DNA from: Stenomitos frigidus ULC18
Lineage (GTDB): Bacteria > Cyanobacteriota > Cyanobacteriia > Leptolyngbyales > Leptolyngbyaceae
Assembly: GCF_003003795.1 (NCBI RefSeq)
Contig: NZ_PVWK01000158.1
Span: 33,897-97,896, forward strand
Length of the DNA: 64,000 nt
Direction: 5' to 3'
The notes beneath the pieces are model-generated. The model had not been told where the DNA came from, made no database searches, and saw only the letters and a list, made by a program, of their open reading frames with translations. Below, one piece after another: positions 43,822 through 52,700 of this stretch. The stretch's first letter is position 1. Every line of letters begins with the position of its first letter. A program made the position numbers and the translations under genes.

Positions 43822-44844
43822 ATGGCAGTCCTTCTACAGCAGGCGATCGAAGTTGGTAAGTATATCGTCTCTCAACGTCTTAAAGGGCGCACGAAGTATC
43901 CTTTGACCTTAATGCTAGAGCCGCTGTTTCGCTGTAATTTGGCGTGCCCTGGCTGTGGCAAAATTCAACATCCCACCGAGATTCTGCGGCAGAATATGAC
44001 GCCAGAGCAGTGTTTTACCGCCGTTGAAGAATGCGGTGCGCCTGTGGTCGCCATTCCTGGTGGTGAACCATTGCTGCATCCCCAGATTGATGAGATTGTG
44101 CGGGGCTTGGTCGAGCGCAAGAAGTACATTTACCTCTGCACCAACGGCATTTTGCTAGAGAAGAGCCTCGACAAGTTCACGCCCTCCCCCTATCTAACGT
44201 TCAGCGTCCATTTAGATGGTCTGCGCGAACATCATGACAAGTGTGTCGATCGCAAAGGCGTGTTTGATGTGGCCGTCAAAGCCATTAAAGCTGCCAAAGC
44301 CAAAGGCTTCCGAGTGACGACCAACACCACTATCTTTGATGGCACCGATCCCAAAGAGATGCAAGCTTTCTTTGATTTCATCGGCACTCTCGGTACGGAT
44401 GGCATGATGGTCTCCCCCGGCTATAGCTACGAATGGGCACCCGACCAGGAGCATTTCCTCAAGCGCGAGCAAACAAAATCACTCTTCCGCGAAATACTGG
44501 CTCCGTTCAAAGCCGGTAAAAAGAACTGGAACTTCAACCACAATCCGCTGTTCTTAGACTTTCTCACGGGTGTCAAAGACTATGAATGCACGCCCTGGGG
44601 GATGCCAAGCTATAGCGTGCTGGGCTGGCAAAAGCCTTGCTACCTGCTCAATGAGGGACACTACGAAACCTTTCAGGAACTGTTAGACAACACCGATTGG
44701 AGCAAGTACGGACACTCTAGCGGGAATCCTCAATGTGCCGACTGTATGGTGCATTGTGGCTACGAACCCACCGCTGCTGTAGATGCTATGCAGCCACAAA
44801 ACATGATGCGGGCGATCGGTAGCGTCTTTGGTGTCGCAAACTAA
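43822..44844 (+). CDS. hpnH: Adenosyl-hopene transferase HpnH (radical SAM)
   Basis: 340 residues. The radical SAM cluster motif is CNLACPGC (CX3CX2C) in [20 protein letters not shown]; then [14 protein letters not shown] and the C-terminal Cys-rich block [15 protein letters not shown], typical of HpnH with its DUF3463 tail. HpnH joins the 5'-deoxyadenosyl group to diploptene, the first step of C35 hopanoid side-chain synthesis. A GAGGAG ribosome binding site lies 10 bases before the ATG. The squalene-hopene cyclase gene is not in the window. Confidence 0.93.
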   Translation: MAVLLQQAIEVGKYIVSQRLKGRTKYPLTLMLEPLFRCNLACPGCGKIQHPTEILRQNMTPEQCFTAVEECGAPVVAIPGGEPLLHPQIDEIVRGLVERKKYIYLCTNGILLEKSLDKFTPSPYLTFSVHLDGLREHHDKCVDRKGVFDVAVKAIKAAKAKGFRVTTNTTIFDGTDPKEMQAFFDFIGTLGTDGMMVSPGYSYEWAPDQEHFLKREQTKSLFREILAPFKAGKKNWNFNHNPLFLDFLTGVKDYECTPWGMPSYSVLGWQKPCYLLNEGHYETFQELLDNTDWSKYGHSSGNPQCADCMVHCGYEPTAAVDAMQPQNMMRAIGSVFGVAN

Positions 44845-44860
44845 ACTCTAAAAAATGAGA

Positions 44861-44914
44861 GGCAGGTGACTCAAATGACTCTACCGATGAGGGAAAAGAG
44901 TTGAGTCACCTGCC
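44861..44914. terminator. Long-stem hairpin after hpnH
   Basis: Perfect 14-bp arms GGCAGGTGACTCAA and TTGAGTCACCTGCC enclose a 26-base loop, which itself contains a shorter ACTCT/AGAGT pairing. It lies between convergent hpnH and the gene at 44955, and can serve both as terminator. Confidence 0.7.
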
Positions 44915-44954
44915 CTTGTAGCCTGGGTATGGTCCGGTGCTTTTTTTCAGAATG

Positions 44955-45350
44955 CTAACGTTGAGCGCGATCAGACAGATCGTGACCGACTTCATCAACG
45001 CCCTGGCGGACATCATCGGCCGTTTTACCAGCACCCTTCACATAGCCCGACCCAAACTCTTTGAAGGCTTCAGCGGATTCTTTGCCGATGCGCTTGAAGC
45101 GCTCACCAGGATTGCCTTCCGTTTCGCGCGCTTCCTGGTTCCACTGTCCCGTTGTTTTGGGTCGATCGGCATCATTCTGGTCAATGCGATCGCGGAGATT
45201 TTGGGGCAAGGCATTGTCATTTCGACCAGGATCGACATTCGTGGTTAGCAGTAGAAACCCAACGAAAACAACGGTTAAAAGTTGCTTTACTTGCAGTCCT
45301 TTCAGTAAGGATGTGATGTGAGCGATCGCTCCAGAAATCAAATTTGTCAT
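44955..45350 (-). CDS. Membrane-anchored hydrophilic protein, hypothetical
   Basis: 131 residues. One hydrophobic segment (about 21-38, VKQLLTVVFVGFLLLTT) is followed by a highly charged, low-complexity domain rich in Gly, Asp, Arg and Lys (for example ERFKRIGKESAEAFKEFGSG). This layout resembles small stress-related cyanobacterial proteins tethered to a membrane, but I cannot name a family. It is convergent with hpnH and shares the hairpin terminator. Confidence 0.6.
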   Translation of the reverse strand: MTNLISGAIAHITSLLKGLQVKQLLTVVFVGFLLLTTNVDPGRNDNALPQNLRDRIDQNDADRPKTTGQWNQEARETEGNPGERFKRIGKESAEAFKEFGSGYVKGAGKTADDVRQGVDEVGHDLSDRAQR

Positions 45351-45818
45351 ACCGTTACTCCATCAATTCGTTCTCAATCTTTGCTGCCGTTTTAAACGGC
45401 TTTGGCTTGCTTCAACGTTTGCGATCGCAAACGAAAAATTTGAAATCGCCTGCAAGAAAGACATCTCAGCCAGTGATCGTCTTTCTTACAAACCAACGGA
45501 CCCAAGCCAATGTGCATGCGTCAGCACAGCATTAAGACTAACGTTCAAAACGTAACGAGCCCTCTGACAAAAGTTATAGTTCGTTGCTCAGAAAGAAGCG
45601 ATCGCTGCGGCAGAACGCCTCACATTGACGTACCAGGGCAAGCCGCTTGTTTGGGGCAATTTGGTCTGCAGCGATCGCACAAATCAGAGATCTTTGTATT
45701 CATGAATGAGCCAGGGCTGCTATCTGCATCTGTCGCTACTTTGCAGTTTTAAGTCAGCACCGTACAATAACTTGGTCACAAGGTCTATGCATGACACAGG
45801 CTACTAGAGGCTAAAACG
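45351..45818. other. 468-bp intergenic region
   Basis: No gene, tRNA or strong palindrome found. It contains several HIP1 octamers and must hold the divergent promoters of the genes at 45350 and 45819. Confidence 0.45.
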
Positions 45819-46820
45819 ATGATTAAAGCATATGCAGCGCATGAACCGGGTGGCGAACTAAAACCGTTTGAGTACGATCCGGGTGCGCTTGGTGCTCTGG
45901 ATGTGGAGATCAACGTTGAATATTGCGGGATCTGCCACAGCGACCTGAGTATGTTGAACAACGAATGGGGAATCACGCAATATCCGTTCATTCCAGGCCA
46001 TGAAGTGGTGGGGACGATCGGTGCGATCGGCGATAGCGTCACTACGGTCAAAGTGGGACAACGAGTCGGACTGGGCTGGTATGCCCGTTCCTGCATGAAC
46101 TGCGAGTGGTGTATGTCAGGTGACCACAACCTTTGTTTGACGGCAGAGGGGACAATTGTCGGTCGACCCGGAGGCTTTGCCGATAAGGTGCGTGCCCATC
46201 ATAAATGGGTCTTTCCTTTACCAGAACAGGTCAATCCAGAGGTGGTAGGGCCACTGTTTTGTGGCGGTATCACGGTGTTTAATCCGATCGTGCAGTTTGA
46301 CATTCAACCAACCGATCGCGTCGGTGTCATTGGCATTGGTGGCTTAGGACACATGGCGCTGGGCTTTCTACGTGCTTGGGGCTGCGATGTCACTGCCTTC
46401 TCAACCAGTCCTGATAAAGAGGCAGAAGCTCGTCAGCTGGGCGCGAATCATTTCATCAACTCCCGCGATCCCGAAGCACTGAAAGCGGTGGAAAATACGT
46501 TCGACTTGATTATTTCCACCATCAACGCCGACTTAGACTGGAACATTTACATTGCAGCACTACGCCCGAAAGGCCGTCTGCACTTAGTCGGTGTCACGCC
46601 AAGCCCTCTATCCGTAGGCATTTTCCCGCTGATTCTCGGACAGAAGTCGCTCTCTGGCAGTCCCACAGGTAGCCCCGTCACCATCACCAAAATGCTGGAC
46701 TTCGCTGCCCGTCACAACGTCGAGCCGATTACCGAAACGTTCCCCTTTGAACAGGTGAATGAAGCAATGGAGAAACTCCGCAATGGCAAACCACGCTATC
46801 GCCTCGTGCTAAAGCACTGA
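45819..46820 (+). CDS. Zinc-dependent alcohol dehydrogenase (cinnamyl-alcohol-dehydrogenase type)
   Basis: 333 residues of the medium-chain dehydrogenase superfamily. Catalytic zinc ligands lie in CGICHSDLSM and FIPGHEVVGTIG; the four structural-zinc cysteines are in SCMNCEWCMSGDHNLC. The NAD(P)-binding motif is IGIGGLGHMALGFLRAWGC. The closest group is the broad-range NADP-dependent aldehyde reductases such as YahK and AdhA-type enzymes, which reduce aldehydes to alcohols. All ligands are intact. It is monocistronic, with 314 bp before the next gene. Confidence 0.88.
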   Translation: MIKAYAAHEPGGELKPFEYDPGALGALDVEINVEYCGICHSDLSMLNNEWGITQYPFIPGHEVVGTIGAIGDSVTTVKVGQRVGLGWYARSCMNCEWCMSGDHNLCLTAEGTIVGRPGGFADKVRAHHKWVFPLPEQVNPEVVGPLFCGGITVFNPIVQFDIQPTDRVGVIGIGGLGHMALGFLRAWGCDVTAFSTSPDKEAEARQLGANHFINSRDPEALKAVENTFDLIISTINADLDWNIYIAALRPKGRLHLVGVTPSPLSVGIFPLILGQKSLSGSPTGSPVTITKMLDFAARHNVEPITETFPFEQVNEAMEKLRNGKPRYRLVLKH

Positions 46821-47134
46821 GGCTGGCTAGTACTAGCTGCAAACGCGATCGCAACATATTATCTCTACGAGGGGCACGGCATTGTCGCGCCTCATGTTTT
46901 TGGTTTGAATTAACACGTTTGAGGTTGAAACAGGCTTGTGATGCAGCCCAACCGATCGGCGAGGGCAGAACCCAACGCCTATCTGTGCAGAGTCCAACCA
47001 ACGCTCAAGGAATGTGGGCTGCAGGATCTGTGCGCATCGATTAAGGATAGGCGATCGGCTTTGCATCAAATGCCTTCGGTAGATCGCGATCGGGTTAGCT
47101 TACACTGTGATCGTTGAAAGAGAGTTAAAGCGTC
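46821..47134. other. 314-bp intergenic region
   Basis: No credible gene. A possible -10 (TACACT near 47101) lies about 30 bp before the TTG start at 47135. Confidence 0.4.
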
Positions 47135-48208
47135 TTGTTAGCAGCACTACTATACGGCCAAGAAGATCTCCGCCTGGAAACAGTTGCAGAGCCGACTCCA
47201 GCAGAAGGAGAAGTCGTCATTCGGGTGGGAGCCGCTACAACCTGTGGGACTGACCTTAAAGTGTGGCGGCGAGGCGGACATGCCCGAATGCTAAAACCGC
47301 CGACGCTATTCGGGCATGAGGCCGCTGGTGATATCGTAGCGATCGGTCACGGTGTCACGCATTGGCACGTGGGCGATCGCGTCGTTGCTAACAATTCTGC
47401 ACCGTGCATGACCTGCTTTTTTTGCCAAAAAGAGGAGTACTCGCTCTGCTACAATTTGCTGTTTAACAACGGCACCTTTGCTGAATACCTCAAAATTCCA
47501 GCAGCGATCGTGCAGCATAACCTGTTGCCGCTTCCTGATGGCATGCCTTATGCGTTGGCATCGATGACCGAGCCGCTGGCCTGTGTGTTGCATGGGGCTG
47601 CGCGATCGAATGTGAAGCCAGGCGATCGGGTTGTGGTGCTGGGCGACGGCGCGATCGGGCTGATGTTTGTTGCCGCCTTGGCATCCGGTCTTGGTGAATG
47701 GCATCACAGTCAGCGATCGGCGGTCAGCGGTCAGCCCTTTGGTGAAGTGATTTTGTTTGGCGGCAGCGAGCAGCGGTTGCGGCTTGGCAAGACGCTAGGA
47801 GCGGCAAAGACGTTCAACTATCGGCAAGTGGAGGATGTACCCGCGCTGGTGAAGTCAATGACAGAGGGCTGGGGCGCAGATGTGGTGATCGAAGCGACAG
47901 GCGTTCCATCCGTGTGGGAAATGGCGATCGCATGTGCCCGTCCGGGTGCCACAGTCAACCTCTTTGGTGGTTGCCCTCGTGATACCAGTATTACGGTGAA
48001 CACAGAACGCTTGCATTACAGCGAATTGACTTTAAAGGGGGTCTTCCACAACACACCCACTCACGTTCGAGCCGCTTTGACCCTCTTAGCAAGCCGCGCG
48101 TTGCCGTTTGAGCACTTGATTAGCGAAGAGCAGCCACTGGCAAAACTGGGAGAGGTGTTTGAAGCCATGAAACAGCGGCAAGTGGTTAAAGTGGCCATCA
48201 CTCCCTAG
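47135..48208 (+). CDS. Zinc-dependent medium-chain dehydrogenase (sorbitol/threonine dehydrogenase-like)
   Basis: 357 residues from a TTG at 47135. Catalytic zinc ligands are in CGTDLKVWRRGGHA and LFGHEAAGDIVAIG; structural cysteines are in APCMTCFFCQKEEYSLC. The cofactor motif is VLGDGAIGLMFVAALASG. Directly after this helix, residues 188-203 (HHSQRSAVSGQP) interrupt the Rossmann fold and derive from a GCGGTCA heptamer repeat at 47704-47735; the next strand EVILFGG resumes normally. The insertion is at a surface turn, so the enzyme may still work. Substrate unknown. Confidence 0.85.
   Translation: MLAALLYGQEDLRLETVAEPTPAEGEVVIRVGAATTCGTDLKVWRRGGHARMLKPPTLFGHEAAGDIVAIGHGVTHWHVGDRVVANNSAPCMTCFFCQKEEYSLCYNLLFNNGTFAEYLKIPAAIVQHNLLPLPDGMPYALASMTEPLACVLHGAARSNVKPGDRVVVLGDGAIGLMFVAALASGLGEWHHSQRSAVSGQPFGEVILFGGSEQRLRLGKTLGAAKTFNYRQVEDVPALVKSMTEGWGADVVIEATGVPSVWEMAIACARPGATVNLFGGCPRDTSITVNTERLHYSELTLKGVFHNTPTHVRAALTLLASRALPFEHLISEEQPLAKLGEVFEAMKQRQVVKVAITP
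47704..47735. repeat. GCGGTCA heptamers inside dehydrogenase gene
   Basis: GTCAGCG, ATCGGCG, GTCAGCG, GTCAGCC at a 7-bp step. It encodes SQRSAVSGQ in the NAD-binding domain and does not shift the frame. Confidence 0.75.
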
Positions 48209-48321
48209 ACGGTCATCGTTTCAATGGGTTTCGCACCACAAACCGAATTTTCCATCACGGGCATGTGACGCAATCAGTGAGGAGGCTTCAAACATGCTCT
48301 AAAACCGTCATATGAAATAGC

Positions 48322-48356
48322 TTGATCCAGAATCGTACATTTGTACTATAATACAA
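48322..48356 (+). promoter_or_regulatory. Promoter with palindromic operator before the 48415 gene pair
   Basis: A perfect -10 TATAAT at 48347-48352, with a weak -35 TTGATC at 48322-48327 (19-bp spacer). A 12-bp palindrome GTACA-TT-TGTAC (48335-48346) abuts the -10, and TTGTA...TACAA (48341-48356) straddles it. Overlap of a dyad with the -10 suggests repression. Confidence 0.55.
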
Positions 48357-48414
48357 AAACAACGATCGCTTATTGGCTAATGGGAGCGATCGTTTCCCTC
48401 TTTTTACGACTCCT

Positions 48415-48927
48415 ATGATTACCTCACTGAGTCTGCTAGAACGCGCGAAGCAAGGAGACGCTGGAGCGATCGCAGCCCTCATGAATGATGTCTTGCAGGC
48501 ACAAGACGTTTGGGTGAAAGCGACATTAGAAAGTGACTGTCTCCAAGTCATGCTGAAGTCTCCCGCCGTTTTGCATCAGTTGACCTGCATCACGTTCATG
48601 CAGAGAGGCTTACTGCGGCTACAGCCAGACGCGATCAAGCAAGTTAGAGCGTACGCGTGGCGGGTCGGTGATGCGTTTCCGCTGTGGATTGCGACCTTTT
48701 CCCTGGAGCAAGATTCGTTGCTTCAAGGTCAACTCAAGGCCGTGATTGATCAACCAGCCAGCGCAAGTGCAGTTATGCCCTCAGGTGACGAGACTTCAGC
48801 TCCTTCGCAGCCATCAATGCCAACACTGACGTTGCCACCGCCGATTGGTAAACGGTCTGAGCTTTTCAAGCTGGGTTTTGTGATTGTGGCGATAACAATG
48901 GTTTACTTTGTGGTGACGGGCGTGTAA
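48415..48927 (+). CDS. Single-pass tail-anchored protein with a domain shared with the next gene
   Basis: 170 residues from ATG at 48415. Residues 5-100 (LLERAKQGDAGAIAALMNDV, then CLQVMLKSPAV and ITFMQRGLLRLQP) form an alpha/beta domain that recurs at the N-terminus of the next gene. A Ser/Pro linker follows, and the protein ends in one membrane helix (about 148-168, LFKLGFVIVAITMVYFVVTG). Its TAA overlaps an ATG at 48927. The repeated domain is frequent in cyanobacterial proteins, but its function is unknown. Confidence 0.7.
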   Translation: MITSLSLLERAKQGDAGAIAALMNDVLQAQDVWVKATLESDCLQVMLKSPAVLHQLTCITFMQRGLLRLQPDAIKQVRAYAWRVGDAFPLWIATFSLEQDSLLQGQLKAVIDQPASASAVMPSGDETSAPSQPSMPTLTLPPPIGKRSELFKLGFVIVAITMVYFVVTGV

Positions 48928-48986
48928 TGACGGCCTTGATCGGGAATAATGCGTTTAAGGTAATGGTGCCAGGAGGCGCAGACTGG

Positions 48987-49913
48987 ATGACGCAACCCGA
49001 TCGACTGCAAACAATAAAGCAGCGTGCAAAACAGGGCGATCGAGTTGCCATCGCGCAGCTGATCAACTACGCTGTTGCCCACAAGGAGATAGCTGCAACA
49101 GTCGCGTTTAGCGCCAACCATCTGGAGATTAACCTGGAAGCACCCGTGATGCCCGATCGGCAGATTGCTACCACGCTCATTCAACGGGAGCTAATCAGCC
49201 TCCGGCAGGCAACAATTACAACTGTCACCATTAGCGGCAGGCAGACTGGAGCCGAGCAGCCTGCCTGGGTGCAGGAGCTTCAGCTTTCAGCAGAGCCTCT
49301 TTCCAACTCACCACAGCGATCACCTGTCGGCAAGCACCCCCGTCGAAAAGCATCATTCACCCTTACGTTCAGCGATGTGCGCCGTTTTCTGGCTCAGTTC
49401 AATCCTTTCAAAGCCGGATTCATCGGCCTTCTGAGCTTGTACGCTGTCTTCGGGGCATCGAACTATACGGTGGATGGCTTTTTGGACGGTAGCGATCGCA
49501 TCATGATGTTTTTGCATGGCGTGAATTTGATCTTTCACGAAGCGGGACATACGATTCTGTCTGGCTTCGGCCAGTTTCTGCATATTCTGGGTGGTTCGTT
49601 GATGCAGATTATGGTGCCAGCAGGGATCGCAGGCTATTTTATGGTGACACGCCAACCCTATGCAGGAGCGATCGCGTTGTGCTGGATGGCGCAGAGCCTC
49701 TGGGATGTTTCGATCTACATCAAGGATGCTCAGGAGCGATCGCTGCCGTTGCTGGGTGGCGAAGGCGTTCTGCACGATTGGCACTTTTTACTGCTCGATT
49801 TGCACCTGCTAGCACAAGCTCAGCTGGTTGGCAGTCTCACGTTCTTTCTAGGATCAGTGCTGTACCTGATAGCGAGCGCAGGTGGTCTTTACTATTCGCG
49901 CCAAAAACTCTAA
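48987..49913 (+). CDS. Multi-pass membrane protein with HEAGH motif and N-terminal domain shared with the previous gene
   Basis: 308 residues from ATG at 48987, which has AGGAGG 10 bases upstream; the ATG at 48927 overlaps the previous stop but lacks a good ribosome binding site. Residues 5-110 (LQTIKQRAKQGDRVAIAQLI, HLEINLEAPV, TTLIQRELISLRQ) match the previous protein's domain. The rest has about five membrane segments with FHEAGHTILSGFGQFLH (His184) in the membrane, as in site-2-protease-like M50 peptidases, although the partner Asp motif is not certain. A regulated intramembrane peptidase is possible; a membrane protein with a chance HExxH is the alternative. Confidence 0.72.
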   Translation: MTQPDRLQTIKQRAKQGDRVAIAQLINYAVAHKEIAATVAFSANHLEINLEAPVMPDRQIATTLIQRELISLRQATITTVTISGRQTGAEQPAWVQELQLSAEPLSNSPQRSPVGKHPRRKASFTLTFSDVRRFLAQFNPFKAGFIGLLSLYAVFGASNYTVDGFLDGSDRIMMFLHGVNLIFHEAGHTILSGFGQFLHILGGSLMQIMVPAGIAGYFMVTRQPYAGAIALCWMAQSLWDVSIYIKDAQERSLPLLGGEGVLHDWHFLLLDLHLLAQAQLVGSLTFFLGSVLYLIASAGGLYYSRQKL

Positions 49914-49924
49914 GGCAAAGCACT

Positions 49925-49985
49925 CTGAAAGGCAGATCGCTTCTGGTTGCTGGCTCCTAACTCCTGATTACTGACTCCCACCGAC
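49925..49985. repeat. CTGGCTC/CTGACTC heptamer tract
   Basis: Units CTGGCTC, CTAACTC, CTGATTA and CTGACTC run in phase through the gap between convergent genes. The same family recurs at 57255-57290. Confidence 0.65.
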
Positions 49986-49986
49986 T

Positions 49987-50751
49987 CTACTTAAGAAACT
50001 CCTCAGCCGTTGCAGGCGCATTGGTACGTCGCTCTTTAGGCCGTTCTAGCTTAATTGGATTTTGCGGTTCCGGTGGAATGAGGAAGCGGTTGCCCCAACC
50101 ACCATTAATATCTTGTGGGCGGATTGCAGGGGCTGTAGTGCCACCCGTGGGAAGGTCGATCGCCATCGTCTGGGTCACTTGAATATACTGCTGCCCATCC
50201 GCTGTGCCATGAACCAGTTTGCGAGAGAGCTGAATTTTCTGCTTGGCTAACTGATTTTCTAGTTGCTGTAGTTGATCGCTCCCATCCACTGGTGCGAGTG
50301 TTGCCAGAAAGACAACCTCACCCGCAGGGTTGAGAGAAAGCTTCAGTTTCGCCTGATCAAGCTGCCACGCTTCTTGAAAGCGCCCATCCCGAGCCGTCTC
50401 CCATAAGTTCAGGTTCGTCTGCCACCGTCCACCGCTCACTTCTGCCGGTTGGTAAGCGAGGATGGTATAAGTCGGACCAGGATTGAAATTTTTTGAGGCT
50501 TGGCTGGCTGGATAGAGATAGCGAATAGCAGCGACCATTACCTGGCTTTTCTCAGGCAGGTTGGTGTTTCCCGCAAGCGTATAGACTCCCGGCAACTGCT
50601 TTTCTACAGTGAATTTCAGGTTGATGTCCTGCAAGGGTTTAGATTGCAACAACCGAGTGCATCCTGTACCCAAGAAGAGCACTAAGGCAATACTGAGCCA
50701 CGGCTGATACCAGGCCGCCATGAAGCAAGAGCGATCGTTGTTCGACATCAT
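49987..50751 (-). CDS. Lipoprotein, unknown function
   Basis: 254 residues. A signal peptide with lipobox LGTGC (about residues 27-31) is visible in LSIALVLFLGTGCTRLL, so the mature protein should be lipid-anchored at Cys31. The body has beta-strand-like segments (for example YTILAYQPAEVSGGRWQTNL) and a disordered C-terminus rich in Pro and Arg. No named family was recognised, but the layout is that of conserved cyanobacterial lipoproteins. The lnt gene in this window would modify such a protein. Confidence 0.65.
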   Translation of the reverse strand: MMSNNDRSCFMAAWYQPWLSIALVLFLGTGCTRLLQSKPLQDINLKFTVEKQLPGVYTLAGNTNLPEKSQVMVAAIRYLYPASQASKNFNPGPTYTILAYQPAEVSGGRWQTNLNLWETARDGRFQEAWQLDQAKLKLSLNPAGEVVFLATLAPVDGSDQLQQLENQLAKQKIQLSRKLVHGTADGQQYIQVTQTMAIDLPTGGTTAPAIRPQDINGGWGNRFLIPPEPQNPIKLERPKERRTNAPATAEEFLK

Positions 50752-51027
50752 CCACGCCGTTTATTTACCTTTATAGCTATAGCCACACTGGCTAGGACGG
50801 GATGCACGGGTGGAACCTCTGGCTGGGGCACACCCCACTCCACCTTTGATCCCAATGTCCTAAGCTTTGTGGCAACCGCTATACATGCATTCGAGCAAGG
50901 CAAACGTAAATCCGGTTAGACGGCAAAAATGCACGAGAAACTCATAAAGCGTTAACGAGACGTCTCTCCTCTAGCAAAGGAAAATATCTAGAAGAGGCCA
51001 TCAAGCCTTAGACAATGCCAATAAAAC

Positions 51028-51118
51028 GGAGAGGGAGGGATTCGAACCCTCGGTACGGTCTTACGATTCGTACAACAGATTAGCAATCTGCCGCTTTCGA
51101 CCACTCAGCCACCTCTCC
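51028..51118 (-). tRNA. trnS-GCU: tRNA-Ser (anticodon GCU)
   Basis: A 91-base class II tRNA on the minus strand. Acceptor arms GGAGAGG...CCTCTCC pair; the D-arm region is TGGCTGAGTGGTCGAAAGCG; the anticodon stem-loop CAGATTGCTAATCTG shows GCT (51082-51084 on the plus strand), reading AGC/AGU. A long variable arm (GTACGAATCGTAAGACCGTAC) and the T-arm GGGTTCGAATCCC follow. No CCA is encoded. Confidence 0.96.
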
Positions 51119-51215
51119 AGGTGATGGAACATCATCATAACAGATCTCGCTCTACCAACAACAGCCCTTCACAGCCACTTTGATGGTCAACGCATTAAAA
51201 AAACTAATGGGCTCT

Positions 51216-51245
51216 AAAAAGAGCGCAAAGCCTAGAACTTTGCGC
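51216..51245 (-). terminator. Rho-independent terminator of mraY
   Basis: On the minus strand GCGCAAAG-7 bases-CTTTGCGC is followed by CTC and a run of five T (51216-51220 on the plus strand). It is 29 bp beyond the mraY stop. Confidence 0.85.
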
Positions 51246-51273
51246 CCTCAATGTGGAAAAGCGTGTCCGTCAA

Positions 51274-52368
51274 TCAACACACGGCGAGCGTGACAAAGGA
51301 TAGCAAGCCAGCAATCACATAGAAGGCAGCCACGATGCGCGTCTCAGACCAACCAGAAAGCTCCAGATGATTATGGTAAGGAGACATTTTGAAAAAACGC
51401 TTGCCAATGCCATCCGGCCCTTTGGTTGCCTTGTAGTAGCCGACTTGGAGCATGACCGAAAGGGTCTCAATTAAAAACAAACCGCTCAGAATGAGTAGTG
51501 CAAAGAGACTGTTTGTCAGTAGCGCCACACCAGCCAGGGCACCACCCAACGCCGTTGAACCTGTGTTGCCCATAAAGACTCTTGCTGGGTTGCGGTTGTG
51601 CAGTAGGAAACCAAGGCAGCTACCGCTCAAACAAGCACAGAAGAGCATTAATTCCGGTGAGGTTGGCCCGATGAGAGCGCCCAAACCAAGAAGCGCGATC
51701 GCCACCGTACCGCCTGCTAAGCCGTCCACACCATCTGTGAGGTTAGTCGCATTGCTTTCTGCCGCCAGCACGAAGACCGCAACGACCCAGAAGAAAAACC
51801 CCAGCGGCAACATGAAACCAAGGGGCAGCGCGACGGTTGTAATCGTTGCTGGCTGAGTCCAGGCTAACCAGAGACAGAATAATGAACCGACTCCAACCTG
51901 GAGGAGGAGCTTCATCCGCGGCGTAATGCCTTTGTTCGAACAACCACGGATGATTTGCCAATCGTCAATCCAGCCGATCGCGCCATAGGCAAGGGTAAGG
52001 ACAGACACTGCAACTACCGAAGCTGAAAACCCAGACCAGATCAGCGCTACCAGCAAGGCGACGGGTAAAAAGAAAACACCACCCATCGTCGGTGTGCCAG
52101 CCTTCTTCAGGTGAGATTTGGGACCGTCTTCGCGGATGACTTGACCCGCTTTGAGTGCCCGTAGAGAAGGGACTGCCCAAAAACCAAGACCCGCTGCCGA
52201 CACAGCACAGAACCAAAATGGTAGAGTCAGAGAGAACACCTGCGCTAGCGATCGTCCGGCCATTTCATCGGCAATCAGAGCGAAGGTACTGAGACCGATC
52301 GTTAAGAGTACGAACAGGCGCATCCCTGACAGATTTAACGTTTGAGTTGAAAATAACTTAGCGTCCAC
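51274..52368 (-). CDS. mraY: Phospho-N-acetylmuramoyl-pentapeptide-transferase
   Basis: 364 residues with about ten membrane helices. MraY makes lipid I by transferring phospho-MurNAc-pentapeptide to undecaprenyl phosphate on the inner face of the cytoplasmic membrane. Diagnostic blocks are KKAGTPTMGGVFF, SNATNLTDGVDGLAGGTVA (catalytic Asp residues) and FFKMSPYHNHLELSGWSETR. The length matches the family. The gene stands alone rather than in a dcw cluster, as is common in cyanobacteria, and has its own terminator. Confidence 0.95.
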   Translation of the reverse strand: MDAKLFSTQTLNLSGMRLFVLLTIGLSTFALIADEMAGRSLAQVFSLTLPFWFCAVSAAGLGFWAVPSLRALKAGQVIREDGPKSHLKKAGTPTMGGVFFLPVALLVALIWSGFSASVVAVSVLTLAYGAIGWIDDWQIIRGCSNKGITPRMKLLLQVGVGSLFCLWLAWTQPATITTVALPLGFMLPLGFFFWVVAVFVLAAESNATNLTDGVDGLAGGTVAIALLGLGALIGPTSPELMLFCACLSGSCLGFLLHNRNPARVFMGNTGSTALGGALAGVALLTNSLFALLILSGLFLIETLSVMLQVGYYKATKGPDGIGKRFFKMSPYHNHLELSGWSETRIVAAFYVIAGLLSFVTLAVC

Positions 52369-52457
52369 TAAACTCTCACTTCACTCCACACACTACACAC
52401 AAGCGCTCACTGCCACAATTCGGAAAAGACACCTGAAGTTTAGCAAATCAGGTCAGC

Positions 52458-52700
52458 CTAATCTTCTAGCTCCAAATCATCATCATCGTCATCGTCAATG
52501 TCAAAACTGTTATCTTCGCCTGCCATCAAAGCGTTGAGTTCTTCGCCATCGGCCTCCAGGTAACTCACTTCCTGGTTATCACGCGCCAACAAGCGACCTG
52601 TGTTCTCAAGCCAGTCCAAGATGGAGGCTTCTTGTTTGAGCGGGATTACGGCGGCTCGTTGGCTACGAGGTTCTTCACGAAGAGAAGGATTGTAGGTCAT
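52458..52700 (-). CDS. DUF3134 family small acidic protein
   Basis: 80 residues from ATG at 52700 (MTYNPSLREEPRSQRAAVIP); family members start at this point, so longer in-frame starts (52706, 52745) are less likely. The core is ASILDWLENTGRLLARDN, and the tail is extremely acidic (a run of seven Asp near the C-terminus). The family is cyanobacterial and of unknown function. It lies upstream of mraY on the same strand but with its own gap of 89 bp. Confidence 0.78.
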   Translation of the reverse strand: MTYNPSLREEPRSQRAAVIPLKQEASILDWLENTGRLLARDNQEVSYLEADGEELNALMAGEDNSFDIDDDDDDDLELED

